Part shown: positions 1 through 7,812 of the stretch, piece after piece | Numbering within the stretch: position 1 is the stretch's first letter | Layout: each line of letters begins with the position of its first letter | DNA from: UBA4717 sp045580165 | Lineage (GTDB): Bacteria; Bacillota; Clostridia; Oscillospirales; CAG-272 | Assembly: GCA_045580165.1 (NCBI GenBank) | Contig: JAZNNG010000028.1 | Location: 1-64,000, forward strand | Reading direction: 5' to 3' | Length of the DNA: 64,000 nucleotides | Made by a program: the position numbers and the translations under genes | The notes under the pieces: model-generated | The model's input: the letters and a program-made list of their open reading frames with translations, nothing else | What the model was told of the DNA's origin: nothing | Databases searched by the model: none

Positions 1-45
1 ATATCACTGCGAAGCAATAGAACTCGCCGCAGGCGAATATAACTG

Positions 46-77
46 AAAAAAGCACTTGCAATTGCAAGTGCTTTTTT
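46..77 (-). terminator. Intrinsic terminator after tRNA-Gln
   Basis: A near-perfect palindrome (AAAAAAGCACTTGCA and its complement) with A/T runs on both sides. It lies directly downstream of the leftward tRNA-Gln gene and is followed by a U run in that direction. Its symmetry would let it also stop transcription arriving from the left. Confidence 0.85.
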
Positions 78-78
78 C

Positions 79-155
79 TGGCTGGAGTGGTTGGATTTGA
101 ACCAACGAAATGCCAGAGTCAAAGTCTGGTGCCTTAACCGCTTGGCTACACCCCA
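79..155 (-). tRNA. tRNA-Gln (anticodon TTG)
   Basis: Read on the minus strand, the segment folds as a cloverleaf. The acceptor TGGGGTG pairs with CACTCCA. The anticodon stem CCAGA/TCTGG encloses the loop CTTTGAC, giving anticodon TTG, which reads CAA (Gln). The T arm carries GGTTCAAATC and CCA is encoded at the 3' end (positions 79-81). A sigma-A promoter lies about 22 bp upstream and a terminator immediately downstream, so it is probably a single-gene transcript. Confidence 0.93.
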
Positions 156-176
156 ATATTAGTTGTCACAAATGAT

Positions 177-206
177 ATTTTACCATATATCAACGTGCTT
201 TGTCAA
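177..206 (-). promoter_or_regulatory. Sigma-A promoter of tRNA-Gln
   Basis: On the minus strand there is a perfect -35 TTGACA (201-206) and a -10 TAAAAT (177-182) with an 18-bp spacer, placed about 22 bp upstream of the mature tRNA 5' end. Confidence 0.8.
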
Positions 207-244
207 TATAAACAGGCAAAAAGTTTGCGCTTATATTCGACACA

Positions 245-272
245 AAAAGGCTCCTGTAAATAAGGAGCCTTT
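245..272 (-). terminator. Intrinsic terminator after the esterase lipoprotein gene
   Basis: Stem AAAGGCTCCT/AGGAGCCTTT with a 7-nt loop, followed by TTTTT in the leftward direction, 12 bp past the stop codon of the gene at 284-2296. Confidence 0.85.
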
Positions 273-283
273 ATTGACGCTAT

Positions 284-2296
284 TTACCCGTTTATTGTGA
301 ACGTGTCGCTTATCGGGGGAGTATACGTGTGTGTCATATTCTGCGTGAAGCTTAAAGACTTGGGACAGGTCATTGCATTGAACATCGACATAATACTCGA
401 CGGTGTGGACACGTCGTCACCAAGTCCTGCGCTAATATTCGTGTAACACTTTACTCTGCGCGCAAAGCTTATCGTGTCGTAATATCTGAGCGCGTCCGTG
501 TAATCGGGCTGCCAGCCGGGAAGTCTGCCTGCGCCTGCACTTCCGACGTCACACATCCACGTATAAGCCGTATACAGATAGCTTACGTCGGGGTCGAGCG
601 CGGCAACTGCGGTTGCTTGGAAGCCTCCCTGACTGCCACCGTTCAGACTGATGCTTTTGCCGTCCCATTCGGGAAGCGTTTTGAGGTATCTTACGGCTTG
701 AACGTCGCGGAGTATCATATTTTTGAAATACACGTTGTTGCGGTCAAGATTTTCCTTATAATTAAATCCGTACGAAAGAAGCTCACCTCGAGAGAGGGCT
801 GTGTAGTATTCGCTTTCGCGGTCATTTTCAATACTGTGTGCGTTGACCGAGAATACTATGTAGTTGCTTCTGACCGACGGGGTAAGCGGAACGACTCCGT
901 AACCCATATATCCGACGAGTATAGGAAGAGAAGCGGGCTCTGCATCCTTGGGAAAGGCAACGTAACCTGAAACGGGATCGCCCACGCAGTCGATACGAAC
1001 GTCCCATACGTTAAAGCCCGGATAATCGTCCGACAGGTCTTTAACTATCGTAACCTTTGGCTCAACCTCGTCAAGCTTTGCAAGCTCTGCCTGCCAGAAC
1101 TCGTCAAAGTCCTCGGGCTCGGCTACTGCCTGACTTATTTTTGAAACCGAGGCACCTGCGCCGCCGTTAAAGGGTGAAACACCCTTAAGCTCGGTACCGC
1201 TTGCGCTTGTCACGGCAACGTAGAGCTTGACAAATCCGGGGGACTCAAGAGTAGTCTTTATGACCGCGCTACCGCTTTCGGCATTTACTTGGTCGCGCTC
1301 GACAAGACCCTTGCCGTCCTGTTTGATCTCATAGACGAACAAGGGCGTGGACACGGTCTCTCCGTCTGCCTTAAGTGTTACGGTGAAGGTTATCTCCTCA
1401 CCGACCTCGTATTCAAGAGGGCTTTTGTCGGTCTCCCCTACGAAATACACCTCGACGTCACTCGGAATATCGTCTAAAGCGACAGGCGGATAACTAAACT
1501 CAACATAGTTTCCGTTTGAGAGATCTACTGTATCAAGCTTTTCAAATTCGCTTCTTATGGTGTCGGCAATCTGCGAAACCGCAATTTTTGATGCTACGGT
1601 TATGCTTATACCACCGTCATTTGCCAAAAAGCGTACGGTATTGGGCTTTGCTTCATCGCTCAAAAGAACGGTTATTCCGGTAGCTGCATCCGACGGTGTA
1701 TCGGTTGCTTTGATGCCCGTTTTTTCAAAGAGAGCATCAGCAACGTCGCCAAGAACCGACGAAGTAGCCTCTGTACCCGTCACGGTATATTCTTCGACTG
1801 CTCCGTTATCTGTGATTATAGGTATTCTTTTATGGGTATATATATAAGTGTAGTCGCGCTCAATTACAGTCTTTCCCCTCAGAAGCTCGGAGCAAAAATA
1901 GTCAACAGCCATTGCCGTTGACTTGTCCGAACCGCCGAGAAGAACGATACTGTCGCCGTCAACCGTAATGATAAAATCGTTTGGGTTTTCGGGAATCTCA
2001 ACAGACACGGGTCTGTTGGTTTCGCCCACAATTATCTCGAGGTTTTTGTGCTCGTCTGCCGATACCGAGTCAATATCTACGCTGATTTCAGCGTTAGCGG
2101 TGGTTGCCGCCGCGCGTGCTATAGATACTGCCGCTGCCGAAACGGTTTCGGAGGCGTTTGACGCGCATACTACGGTGTATTTTGTTTTGCCCTTTGAAAA
2201 CAGGGTGAGCGAGCTCTGTGTGTTGCCGTCGCATGCGACTATGATAAGCGCCGCGAGAACGACAAGCGCCAAAGCGCATATTTTCTTAAGCTTCAT
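284..2296 (-). CDS. Lipoprotein with C-terminal acetylxylan esterase/cephalosporin deacetylase-like hydrolase domain
   Basis: An exported lipoprotein of about 670 aa. The N-terminus (MKLKK then a hydrophobic run ending IIVAC) is a type II signal peptide with the Cys of VAC as the lipidation site. The middle third is beta-rich and unrecognised. The C-terminal third, from about LPILVGYMGYG, is an alpha/beta-hydrolase of the AXE1 family: nucleophile Ser in GGSQGG, Asp in GLGDD and His in NMTHTY form a plausible triad. Enzymes of this family deacetylate xylan or acetylated oligosaccharides, so it probably acts on glycans at the cell surface. The start was set at the second of two adjacent ATGs because GGAG lies 6 nt upstream of it. 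An in-frame upstream ATG at 2347 has no ribosome binding site. It has its own promoter and terminator and no linked sugar genes. Confidence 0.75.
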   Translation of the reverse strand: MKLKKICALALVVLAALIIVACDGNTQSSLTLFSKGKTKYTVVCASNASETVSAAAVSIARAAATTANAEISVDIDSVSADEHKNLEIIVGETNRPVSVEIPENPNDFIITVDGDSIVLLGGSDKSTAMAVDYFCSELLRGKTVIERDYTYIYTHKRIPIITDNGAVEEYTVTGTEATSSVLGDVADALFEKTGIKATDTPSDAATGITVLLSDEAKPNTVRFLANDGGISITVASKIAVSQIADTIRSEFEKLDTVDLSNGNYVEFSYPPVALDDIPSDVEVYFVGETDKSPLEYEVGEEITFTVTLKADGETVSTPLFVYEIKQDGKGLVERDQVNAESGSAVIKTTLESPGFVKLYVAVTSASGTELKGVSPFNGGAGASVSKISQAVAEPEDFDEFWQAELAKLDEVEPKVTIVKDLSDDYPGFNVWDVRIDCVGDPVSGYVAFPKDAEPASLPILVGYMGYGVVPLTPSVRSNYIVFSVNAHSIENDRESEYYTALSRGELLSYGFNYKENLDRNNVYFKNMILRDVQAVRYLKTLPEWDGKSISLNGGSQGGFQATAVAALDPDVSYLYTAYTWMCDVGSAGAGRLPGWQPDYTDALRYYDTISFARRVKCYTNISAGLGDDVSTPSSIMSMFNAMTCPKSLSFTQNMTHTYTPPISDTFTING

Positions 2297-2380
2297 CATT
2301 ATCTCCGTTAAACAATAATATTGGTGGCAAAATGCGACCTTTTGCATACATTATAAATGATAAAATGAAAAGACCTATTA

Positions 2381-2409
2381 ATTTTAACACATTTTATTAT
2401 AAATGTAAA
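2381..2409 (-). promoter_or_regulatory. Sigma-A promoter of the esterase lipoprotein gene
   Basis: On the minus strand, -35 TTTACA (2404-2409) and -10 TAAAAT (2381-2386) with a 17-bp spacer, about 85 bp upstream of the chosen start. Confidence 0.65.
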
Positions 2410-2494
2410 GTGATAGGTAAAAATTTACGCGGAGGTGTTTTTTTGAAGTCAGGCACAAGTGAAATATCGTTCAAATCAGACCACGGGTGCGCTT

Positions 2495-2674
2495 ATGTAC
2501 TATAAGTTAGTAAAGGGAAGACTTTACCCTGCACCCGAGAATATAAAAAAGCTTATAGGTAACCCGACTGCGGAGCAATATCTGTTCTTTGGCTACAAGC
2601 CGCTATGCGAGCTTATGGCATCAGGCACGGGAGATTACATAAACGGCAGTTCAGTAGAGAAGTCGGACAAATGA
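2495..2674 (+). CDS. Small protein of unknown function (59 aa)
   Basis: Encodes a 59-aa acidic/neutral protein starting MYYKLVKGRLYPAPENI, with the phrase EQYLFFGYKPL in the middle. I do not recognise a characterised family; short proteins with a similar GYKPL phrase occur, to my memory, in Clostridia and their phages. The ATG lacks a good ribosome binding site. A strong GGAGGTG (2431-2437) instead precedes a TTG-initiated 20-codon frame (2443-2505) that overlaps this ATG. The small frame could be a coupling leader, or the gene could be frameshifted at its 5' end. It sits alone between a divergent lipoprotein gene and the convergent rpsB-tsf operon, consistent with a remnant. Confidence 0.4.
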   Translation: MYYKLVKGRLYPAPENIKKLIGNPTAEQYLFFGYKPLCELMASGTGDYINGSSVEKSDK

Positions 2675-2679
2675 AAACA

Positions 2680-2710
2680 AAAAATCGCTCGGCACCGCCG
2701 AGCGATTTTT
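2680..2710 (-). terminator. Terminator of rpsB-tsf (bidirectional)
   Basis: Stem AAAAATCGCTCGGC/GCCGAGCGATTTTT with a 4-nt loop, 13 bp past the tsf stop in the leftward direction. A/T runs on both flanks also let it terminate the small rightward gene ending at 2674. Confidence 0.88.
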
Positions 2711-2722
2711 AAGTTTCGGTTA

Positions 2723-3649
2723 TCAGCCGTTAACGAGCTTAGCAACCTCAGCTGCGAGGTCGTCTTCTCTCTTTTCAAGGCCTTCGCCCTTTTCGTACTT
2801 AACGTATCCAACGATCTTGATGCTGCCGCCGAATTCCTTTGCGGTTCTTTCAACGTACTTAGCAACGGAGATGTCGTCTTCCTTAACGTAAGCCTGCTCA
2901 ACGAGGCAGTTTGTCTCGTAGTACTTACCGATCTTACCTGTAACCATCTTTTCGATGATGTTTTCGGGCTTGCTTGCGTTCTTGGGATCGTTCTTGATCT
3001 GAGCGATGAGGATGTTCTTTTCTTCCTCGATAACGGATGCGGGAACAGACTCCTTGTCGAGGTAGAGAACAGGCATAGCAGCGCACTGAAGTGCGATGTT
3101 CTTTGCAAATTCAGCAAAGCCGGGGTTGTTCTTCGCGGCATCGTCAGCTTCGAAGTTGATGATGATACCTGTCTGACCGTTACCGTGGATGTAGGTGCTG
3201 AGAGTACCGTCAACAACGGTAAAGCGGCGGATATTCATATTTTCACCGATGGTGAATATCATTTCCTTGAGCTTTGTTTCAACGGTGAGGCCGTCAGCGT
3301 AGGGCTTAGCGAGAAGCTCTTCAACAGAAGCGGGACGCTCAGCGATGATCGTCTTAAGAATGTTCTTAACGAATTCCTTGAAGGAGTCGTTCTTAGCAAC
3401 GAAGTCTGTTTCGGAGTTAACTTCGATGATAGCGGCTGTGTCGCCCTCAACGAGAATGTCTACAACACCCTCAGCGGCGATTCTGTCAGCCTTCTTAGCC
3501 GCAACTGCAAGTCCCTTTTCACGGAGAACCTTAACAGCTTCGTCAAAATTACCTTCAGCTTCAACGAGTGCCTTCTTGCACTCCATCATACCGCAGCCGG
3601 TCTTCTTTCTGAGCTCGGCAACGTCTTTAGCGGAAATCTGTACTGCCAT
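2723..3649 (-). CDS. tsf: Translation elongation factor Ts
   Basis: A cytoplasmic guanine-nucleotide exchange factor for EF-Tu, 308 aa, the usual length. The N-terminal UBA-like domain contains the family signature (LRKKTGCGMMECKKAL, residues 13-28). The body carries the two-subdomain core with EVNSETDFVAKN at about residues 75-86. It follows rpsB by 31 bp, the near-universal bacterial arrangement, and ends at a strong terminator. AAGGA lies just upstream of the ATG. Codon use is restricted compared with neighbouring genes, as expected for a highly expressed gene. Confidence 0.98.
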   Translation of the reverse strand: MAVQISAKDVAELRKKTGCGMMECKKALVEAEGNFDEAVKVLREKGLAVAAKKADRIAAEGVVDILVEGDTAAIIEVNSETDFVAKNDSFKEFVKNILKTIIAERPASVEELLAKPYADGLTVETKLKEMIFTIGENMNIRRFTVVDGTLSTYIHGNGQTGIIINFEADDAAKNNPGFAEFAKNIALQCAAMPVLYLDKESVPASVIEEEKNILIAQIKNDPKNASKPENIIEKMVTGKIGKYYETNCLVEQAYVKEDDISVAKYVERTAKEFGGSIKIVGYVKYEKGEGLEKREDDLAAEVAKLVNG

Positions 3650-3680
3650 AGTTATAAATTCCTTTCTCGGTAATATTTAA

Positions 3681-4436
3681 TTATTCGTTAGCTTCAGCGT
3701 CTTCAGCTGCTTCAGCCTCGGTCTTGTCAGCTTCGTCAGCTGCGCCGATCTGCTCGCCCTGTCTGCCTTCGATAACAGCGTCAGCAAGAACGCCTGCGAT
3801 AAGCTTGATAGCGCGGATAGCGTCATCGTTACCGGGGATGATGTAGTCAGCATCGTCAGGGTCGCAGTTGGTATCAACAATTGCAACGACCGGGATACCG
3901 AGCTTCTTAGCTTCGAGAACTGCGTTTCTTTCTTTTCTGGGGTCAACTATAAATACAGCGTCGGGAAGTGTTTCCATTTCCTTGATACCGCCGTAGTTTC
4001 TCTCGAGGTCGTTCATTTCCTTAACGAGAGCCGCAACTTCCTTCTTGGGAAGGAGATCGAATGTGCCGTCTGCCTGCATCTTTTCGAGGCTCTTAAGACG
4101 TGCGATGCTCTTCTTGATGGTCTTGAAGTTTGTGAGCATACCGCCGGGCCATCTTTCGCTTACGTAGTACATATCGCACTTTTCGGCTTCTTCCTTGATG
4201 GTTTCTGCGGCCTGCTTCTTCGTACCAACGAAGAGGATGGTACCCTTAGCGCTTGCGAGCTCGCGAACGAACATGTAAGCTTCCTCGAACTTCTTAACTG
4301 TCTTCTGAAGGTCGATGATGTAGATACCGTTTCTTTCTGTGAAGATGTACTCAGCCATTTTAGGGTTCCATCTTCTTGTGTGATGTCCGAAATGGACGCC
4401 TGCTTCGAGCAGCTGCTTGATAGAGATTACTGACAT
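3681..4436 (-). CDS. rpsB: 30S ribosomal protein S2
   Basis: A 251-aa protein opening MSVISIKQLLEAGVHFGHHTRRWNPKM, the classic S2 start. It has RWPGGMLTNFKTI and DPRKERNAVLEAKKLGIPVV further along, and an acidic Ala/Glu-rich tail. S2 sits at the head/platform junction of the small subunit and docks S1. It is first in the rpsB-tsf operon, with GGAGGAC 6 nt before the ATG and a leader of about 135 nt, in which S2 autoregulation is plausible but not shown. Confidence 0.98.
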   Translation of the reverse strand: MSVISIKQLLEAGVHFGHHTRRWNPKMAEYIFTERNGIYIIDLQKTVKKFEEAYMFVRELASAKGTILFVGTKKQAAETIKEEAEKCDMYYVSERWPGGMLTNFKTIKKSIARLKSLEKMQADGTFDLLPKKEVAALVKEMNDLERNYGGIKEMETLPDAVFIVDPRKERNAVLEAKKLGIPVVAIVDTNCDPDDADYIIPGNDDAIRAIKLIAGVLADAVIEGRQGEQIGAADEADKTEAEAAEDAEANE

Positions 4437-4575
4437 TTTTAATGTCCTCCTTCGGTTAATCCTTCGCAGTACGGTTCGGCTGGATCTAACTCAAGGTCAC
4501 CGTTTCAGCCTGCGACTGCGTGTATTATAGCGGCTGTATTTTTTTGTTGGGTGCCCGCACCGCTGACGGACACCG
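4437..4575 (-). promoter_or_regulatory. Long 5' leader of rpsB-tsf
   Basis: The inferred transcript start near 4573 leaves about 135 nt of leader. Near its 5' end is a hairpin (GGTGTCCG pairing with CGGGCACC), followed by an A-rich run and a structured purine-rich segment before the ribosome binding site. No U-tract follows the hairpin, so it is not a simple terminator. Autoregulatory control by S2 is an inference from other bacteria. Confidence 0.4.
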
Positions 4576-4579
4576 ATAT

Positions 4580-4608
4580 ATAATATCATATTTGAAGTCA
4601 CTTTACAA
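4580..4608 (-). promoter_or_regulatory. Sigma-A promoter of rpsB-tsf
   Basis: On the minus strand, -35 TTGTAA (4603-4608) and -10 TATTAT (4580-4585) with a 17-bp spacer. It is the only good match in the rpsB-pyrH intergenic region on this strand. Confidence 0.65.
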
Positions 4609-4731
4609 GTGGTTTCTGCAAAAAGCGGAAATATTTACATTTTTTTAACATTTGCAAGGCTTGTCGACGTCAAACCGACGGATAAAAGAGGGAAGTATGA
4701 TGTAAAGAGGGTAAAAGTTTCAAAAAAACTC

Positions 4732-4760
4732 TTTACAAGACGCTTTGTTTCGATTATAAT
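4732..4760 (+). promoter_or_regulatory. Sigma-A promoter of the pyrH operon
   Basis: -35 TTTACA (4732-4737), 17-bp spacer and perfect -10 TATAAT (4755-4760), about 30 bp before the pyrH ribosome binding site. The rest of the 360-bp gap between rpsB and pyrH holds the rpsB leader and promoter; I see nothing else in it. Confidence 0.8.
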
Positions 4761-4797
4761 GTTATGTGGAAATAATACAGTTAAGCGAGGAGACGTA

Positions 4798-5523
4798 ATG
4801 AGTACGAATACGACACCCAAGTATAAAAGAGTGCTCCTTAAGCTTTCAGGAGAGGCTCTTGCCGATAAAAGCGGCAAGGGAGTTCTTGACCACGCAAAGC
4901 TCGACGAGGTTGCGGCGGTAATTGATAAGTCCCTGAAGGCAGGAGTGGAGATAGGAATAATAGTCGGAGCAGGAAACATCTGGCGCGGCAGACAGGGAAC
5001 CGATATGGACAGGACCCGTGCCGACCATATGGGTATGATAGCTACCACGATAAATGCGATCGCTATCGAGGAGGCACTAAAGCGCCGCGGAGTCGGAGCG
5101 CACGTTATGACTGCCGTTGAAATGGAGGGCTTTGCCACCCGTTACGACAGAGATACCGCACTTGAATATCTTGAGCGCGGAGAGGCGGTAATATTCGGTG
5201 CGGGGCTCGGTATCCCGTTCGTATCCACCGATACTGCGGCGGCGGTAAGAGCCGCAGAAATAGGCGCGGAGGTAATTCTTTTCGCAAAGAATATTGACGG
5301 CGTGTATTCCGCGGACCCCAAGCTTGACCCGAATGCCGTTCACTACGACAGAGTAACCTACGATTTCATTCTTGAAAAGAATCTCAAGGTAATGGATCAG
5401 ACGGCGGCGTCCTTCTGCCGCGAAAACGAGCTTGACATTCTCGTATTCGCTCTTGAAGAGCCCGAAAACATATACGACGCGCTTCTCGGAAACGTGTCGG
5501 GAACCATCGTAACAACTAAGTAA
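4798..5523 (+). CDS. pyrH: UMP kinase
   Basis: Phosphorylates UMP to UDP in pyrimidine nucleotide synthesis; a hexameric amino-acid-kinase fold enzyme. The 241-aa product starts MSTNTTPKYKRVLLKLSGEAL, with the phosphate-binding KLSGEAL, GAGNIWRGR, DHMGMIATTINA and the C-terminal VMDQTAA region all present. GAGGAG precedes the ATG by 6 nt. An open frame runs upstream to 4609 but covers the promoter, so it is not used. First gene of the rightward operon; frr follows after 30 bp, the common pairing. Confidence 0.97.
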   Translation: MSTNTTPKYKRVLLKLSGEALADKSGKGVLDHAKLDEVAAVIDKSLKAGVEIGIIVGAGNIWRGRQGTDMDRTRADHMGMIATTINAIAIEEALKRRGVGAHVMTAVEMEGFATRYDRDTALEYLERGEAVIFGAGLGIPFVSTDTAAAVRAAEIGAEVILFAKNIDGVYSADPKLDPNAVHYDRVTYDFILEKNLKVMDQTAASFCRENELDILVFALEEPENIYDALLGNVSGTIVTTK

Positions 5524-5553
5524 AAATACATACAAACAAAAAGGAGAAAGATT

Positions 5554-6108
5554 ATGAAACTCGTTCTTACAGAATACGAAGACAAGATGAAAAAGTCAAT
5601 AAGCTCGTTTGAGATGGATCTCGACAGCATCAGAGCAGGTAAGGCAAATCCCGCTGTGCTCAATAAGGTAAACGTTGAATACTACGGCACACCCACACCT
5701 ATATCGCAGGTTGCCGACGTTAAGGCGTCCGACGCGCGCACACTCGTTATTACACCTTGGGATATGACCATAATCAAGGCTATCGAAAAGGCAATTCTCG
5801 TTTCCGACATCGGAATCACACCCGCAAACGACGGTAAGGTTATAAGACTTGCATTCCCTCAGCTTACCGAGGAGCGCCGCCGCGAGCTTACCAAGCAGGT
5901 TGCAAAGCTCAGCGAGGACGCTAAGGTTGCTCTCAGAAACATCCGCCGCGATGCAAACGATAAGATCAAGGCTATGAAGAAGAACAGTGAGATGACCGAG
6001 GACGAGGCAAAGGACTCCGAAAAGAGCGTTCAGGATCTTACAGATAAGTACGTTAAGATTGTTGACGACATAACTGCAAAGAAGAACAACGAGCTTCTTT
6101 CCATCTGA
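5554..6108 (+). CDS. frr: Ribosome recycling factor
   Basis: With EF-G, releases ribosomes from mRNA after termination. The 184-aa length is standard. Features are DLDSIRAGKANPAVLNKVNV in the first helix, then YYGTPTPISQVADV, and the C-terminal three-helix bundle with EERRRELTKQVAKL and ALRNIRRDAND. AAGGAGAAAGATT provides the ribosome binding site. It lies between pyrH and uppS as in most Bacillota. Confidence 0.98.
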   Translation: MKLVLTEYEDKMKKSISSFEMDLDSIRAGKANPAVLNKVNVEYYGTPTPISQVADVKASDARTLVITPWDMTIIKAIEKAILVSDIGITPANDGKVIRLAFPQLTEERRRELTKQVAKLSEDAKVALRNIRRDANDKIKAMKKNSEMTEDEAKDSEKSVQDLTDKYVKIVDDITAKKNNELLSI

Positions 6109-6134
6109 CACTAAAGCAATAATTATTGAGAGGA

Positions 6135-6163
6135 ATACCGTCGCGCTTCAAACGCGGCGGTAT
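6135..6163 (+). promoter_or_regulatory. Hairpin just upstream of the uppS start
   Basis: ATACCG-U-CGCG pairs with CGCG-G-CGGTAT across a 7-nt loop (11 pairs including one G-U). It lies 10 nt before the preferred uppS ATG and has no U-tract. It would enclose the only GGCGG-like Shine-Dalgarno stretch, so it might control translation or be an mRNA-stability stem. Confidence 0.4.
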
Positions 6164-6173
6164 CTGCCGATTT

Positions 6174-6917
6174 ATGAAGAAAAAATTTTTAACCCAACTG
6201 TTTGGCAAAAGGAAGAATGAAGAAACCGATCTTGAGGTTTTGAATATACCCGAGCACATCGCGTTTATAATGGACGGAAACGGCAGATGGGCAAAAAGAC
6301 GCTCAATGCCGAGAGAGTACGGACATAAAACGGGCGCGGCGGTGTTCAAGGACTTGGTTGAATATTGCGGAGATATTGGCATAAAGCACGTGACCGTATA
6401 CGCGTTTTCGACTGAAAACTGGAAAAGACCCAAGAGTGAGGTCGACGCTATAATGGCGCTTCTCGATTCATACATCGACACGGCGTTCAGGGACATTGCC
6501 GAAAAGCAGTTCCGCATCATATTTATCGGAAGCAAGGCTCCGTTTTCACCAGAGCTCAGGGAAAGAATGGAAAAGCTTGAGGCGGATTCCGCCAAGTACG
6601 AGCGCATACTTAACGTGGCTATGAACTACGGCGGACGCGACGAGATCGTCCACGCCTGCAACGAGCTTATATCGGAGGGCGTTAGCGAGGTTACCGAGGA
6701 AATGCTGTCGGATAAGCTCTATACCCGTCTTTCACCCGACCCCGACCTGATAGTGAGAACAGCAGGGGAGTGCAGACTGTCAAACTTTCTTATGTGGCAG
6801 GCGGCGTACTCGGAGTTTTATTTTACCGATAAGCTATGGCCCGATATGACTCACAAGGACGTTGACGAGGCGGTAGCCGAATACACGAGGAGAGAGCGTC
6901 GCTTCGGCGGTGTGTAA
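6174..6917 (+). CDS. uppS: Isoprenyl transferase (undecaprenyl diphosphate synthase)
   Basis: Condenses isopentenyl diphosphates onto FPP to build the C55 lipid carrier for peptidoglycan. About 247 aa from this ATG (MKKKFLTQLFGKRKN). Diagnostic motifs are HIAFIMDGNGRWAKRR (catalytic Asp in MDGNGR), YAFSTENWKRP, VAMNYGGRDEI and the C-terminal DLIVRTAGECRLSNFLMWQ (RTxGExRLSNFLxWQ). A TTG start at 6126 would add 16 residues but has no ribosome binding site and would put the upstream hairpin inside the coding region. cdsA follows closely, the canonical order. Confidence 0.95.
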   Translation: MKKKFLTQLFGKRKNEETDLEVLNIPEHIAFIMDGNGRWAKRRSMPREYGHKTGAAVFKDLVEYCGDIGIKHVTVYAFSTENWKRPKSEVDAIMALLDSYIDTAFRDIAEKQFRIIFIGSKAPFSPELRERMEKLEADSAKYERILNVAMNYGGRDEIVHACNELISEGVSEVTEEMLSDKLYTRLSPDPDLIVRTAGECRLSNFLMWQAAYSEFYFTDKLWPDMTHKDVDEAVAEYTRRERRFGGV

Positions 6918-6966
6918 GCCTCTTTGATTTGAAAGGATGGGACGTTTTGTCCCGAAAGTTTTAAAT

Positions 6967-7797
6967 ATGACCGAGCGAATTATTACGGGAATAATACTTG
7001 TAGCGGTGTTTTTGCCGCTGCTTCTGTTGTCCCATACGTTGTTTTTTCTTATAGCGATGGCGCTTTTGTCGGCGGTGGCGGTTTTTGAAATGCTACACTG
7101 CCTGAAGGCAGACAAGATATATCCGATTGCAATACCGTCGTATTTTATAGCGCTTGCCTTTCCTCTGTCCGCAAGACTTATCGAGGACAAGACGGGCTTT
7201 GCTCCCTGGGTGCTTGCCATAATCATCGGATATCTGCTTTGGCTTAACGTATACTGCGTTTTGCGTAAGGACGCCCTTGAATACAGTCTTTGCTCAAGCG
7301 TTTTTATGTCCGTGATATACGTAACGGCGGGCTTTACGTCACTCGTGCTTTTGCGCGATACCGTAAACGGTCAGTATATATTCTGGCTCGTGTTTGTCGG
7401 CGCGTGGATGACTGACACTATGGCATATTTCTCGGGAATGCTTTTCGGCAAGCATAAGCTTATTGAGGAGGTCAGCCCCAAGAAAACGGTAGAGGGCGCG
7501 ATAGGCGGAACTCTGTTCTGCGGACTTTCGTTCTCGCTTTTCGGATATATCGTTTCACTTCTTACCGACGTAAAAATGAGCCTTGTGATGCTTTTCTTCG
7601 CAGGACTTATAGCGGCAGTGGTATCACAGTTCGGCGACCTGTCGGCGTCTATTATAAAAAGGCAGAACGGAATAAAGGATTACGGCAAAATTTTTCCCGG
7701 ACACGGCGGCGTTATGGACAGATTTGACAGCATAATCGCTCTTGCTCCCGTGATGCTCGTGCTCCACGCGTTTTCGTTTTTTGCAATTATACGATAA
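6967..7797 (+). CDS. cdsA: Phosphatidate cytidylyltransferase
   Basis: Makes CDP-diacylglycerol from phosphatidic acid and CTP, the entry point to phospholipids. An integral membrane protein of about 276 aa with around eight hydrophobic segments. The family signature is near the C-terminus: SQFGDLSASIIKRQNGIKD followed by GHGGVMDRFDS (S-x8-KR-x4-KD-x5-PGHGG-x2-DR-x-DS). The start MTERIITGIILV matches the usual N-terminus; an in-frame ATG at 6937 would add ten residues but has its AAAGG directly against the codon. Confidence 0.94.
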   Translation: MTERIITGIILVAVFLPLLLLSHTLFFLIAMALLSAVAVFEMLHCLKADKIYPIAIPSYFIALAFPLSARLIEDKTGFAPWVLAIIIGYLLWLNVYCVLRKDALEYSLCSSVFMSVIYVTAGFTSLVLLRDTVNGQYIFWLVFVGAWMTDTMAYFSGMLFGKHKLIEEVSPKKTVEGAIGGTLFCGLSFSLFGYIVSLLTDVKMSLVMLFFAGLIAAVVSQFGDLSASIIKRQNGIKDYGKIFPGHGGVMDRFDSIIALAPVMLVLHAFSFFAIIR

Positions 7798-7812
7798 AAA
7801 CGGGGAATGGCA

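Noticed and set aside
24..36. Small palindrome TCGCC-GCA-GGCGA at the window edge
   Set aside because: Too short to assign to a repeat family and the neighbouring context is cut off.
4563..4587. Hairpin between rpsB and pyrH as a rightward terminator
   Set aside because: No U-tract follows it on either strand, and it lies within the rpsB leader.
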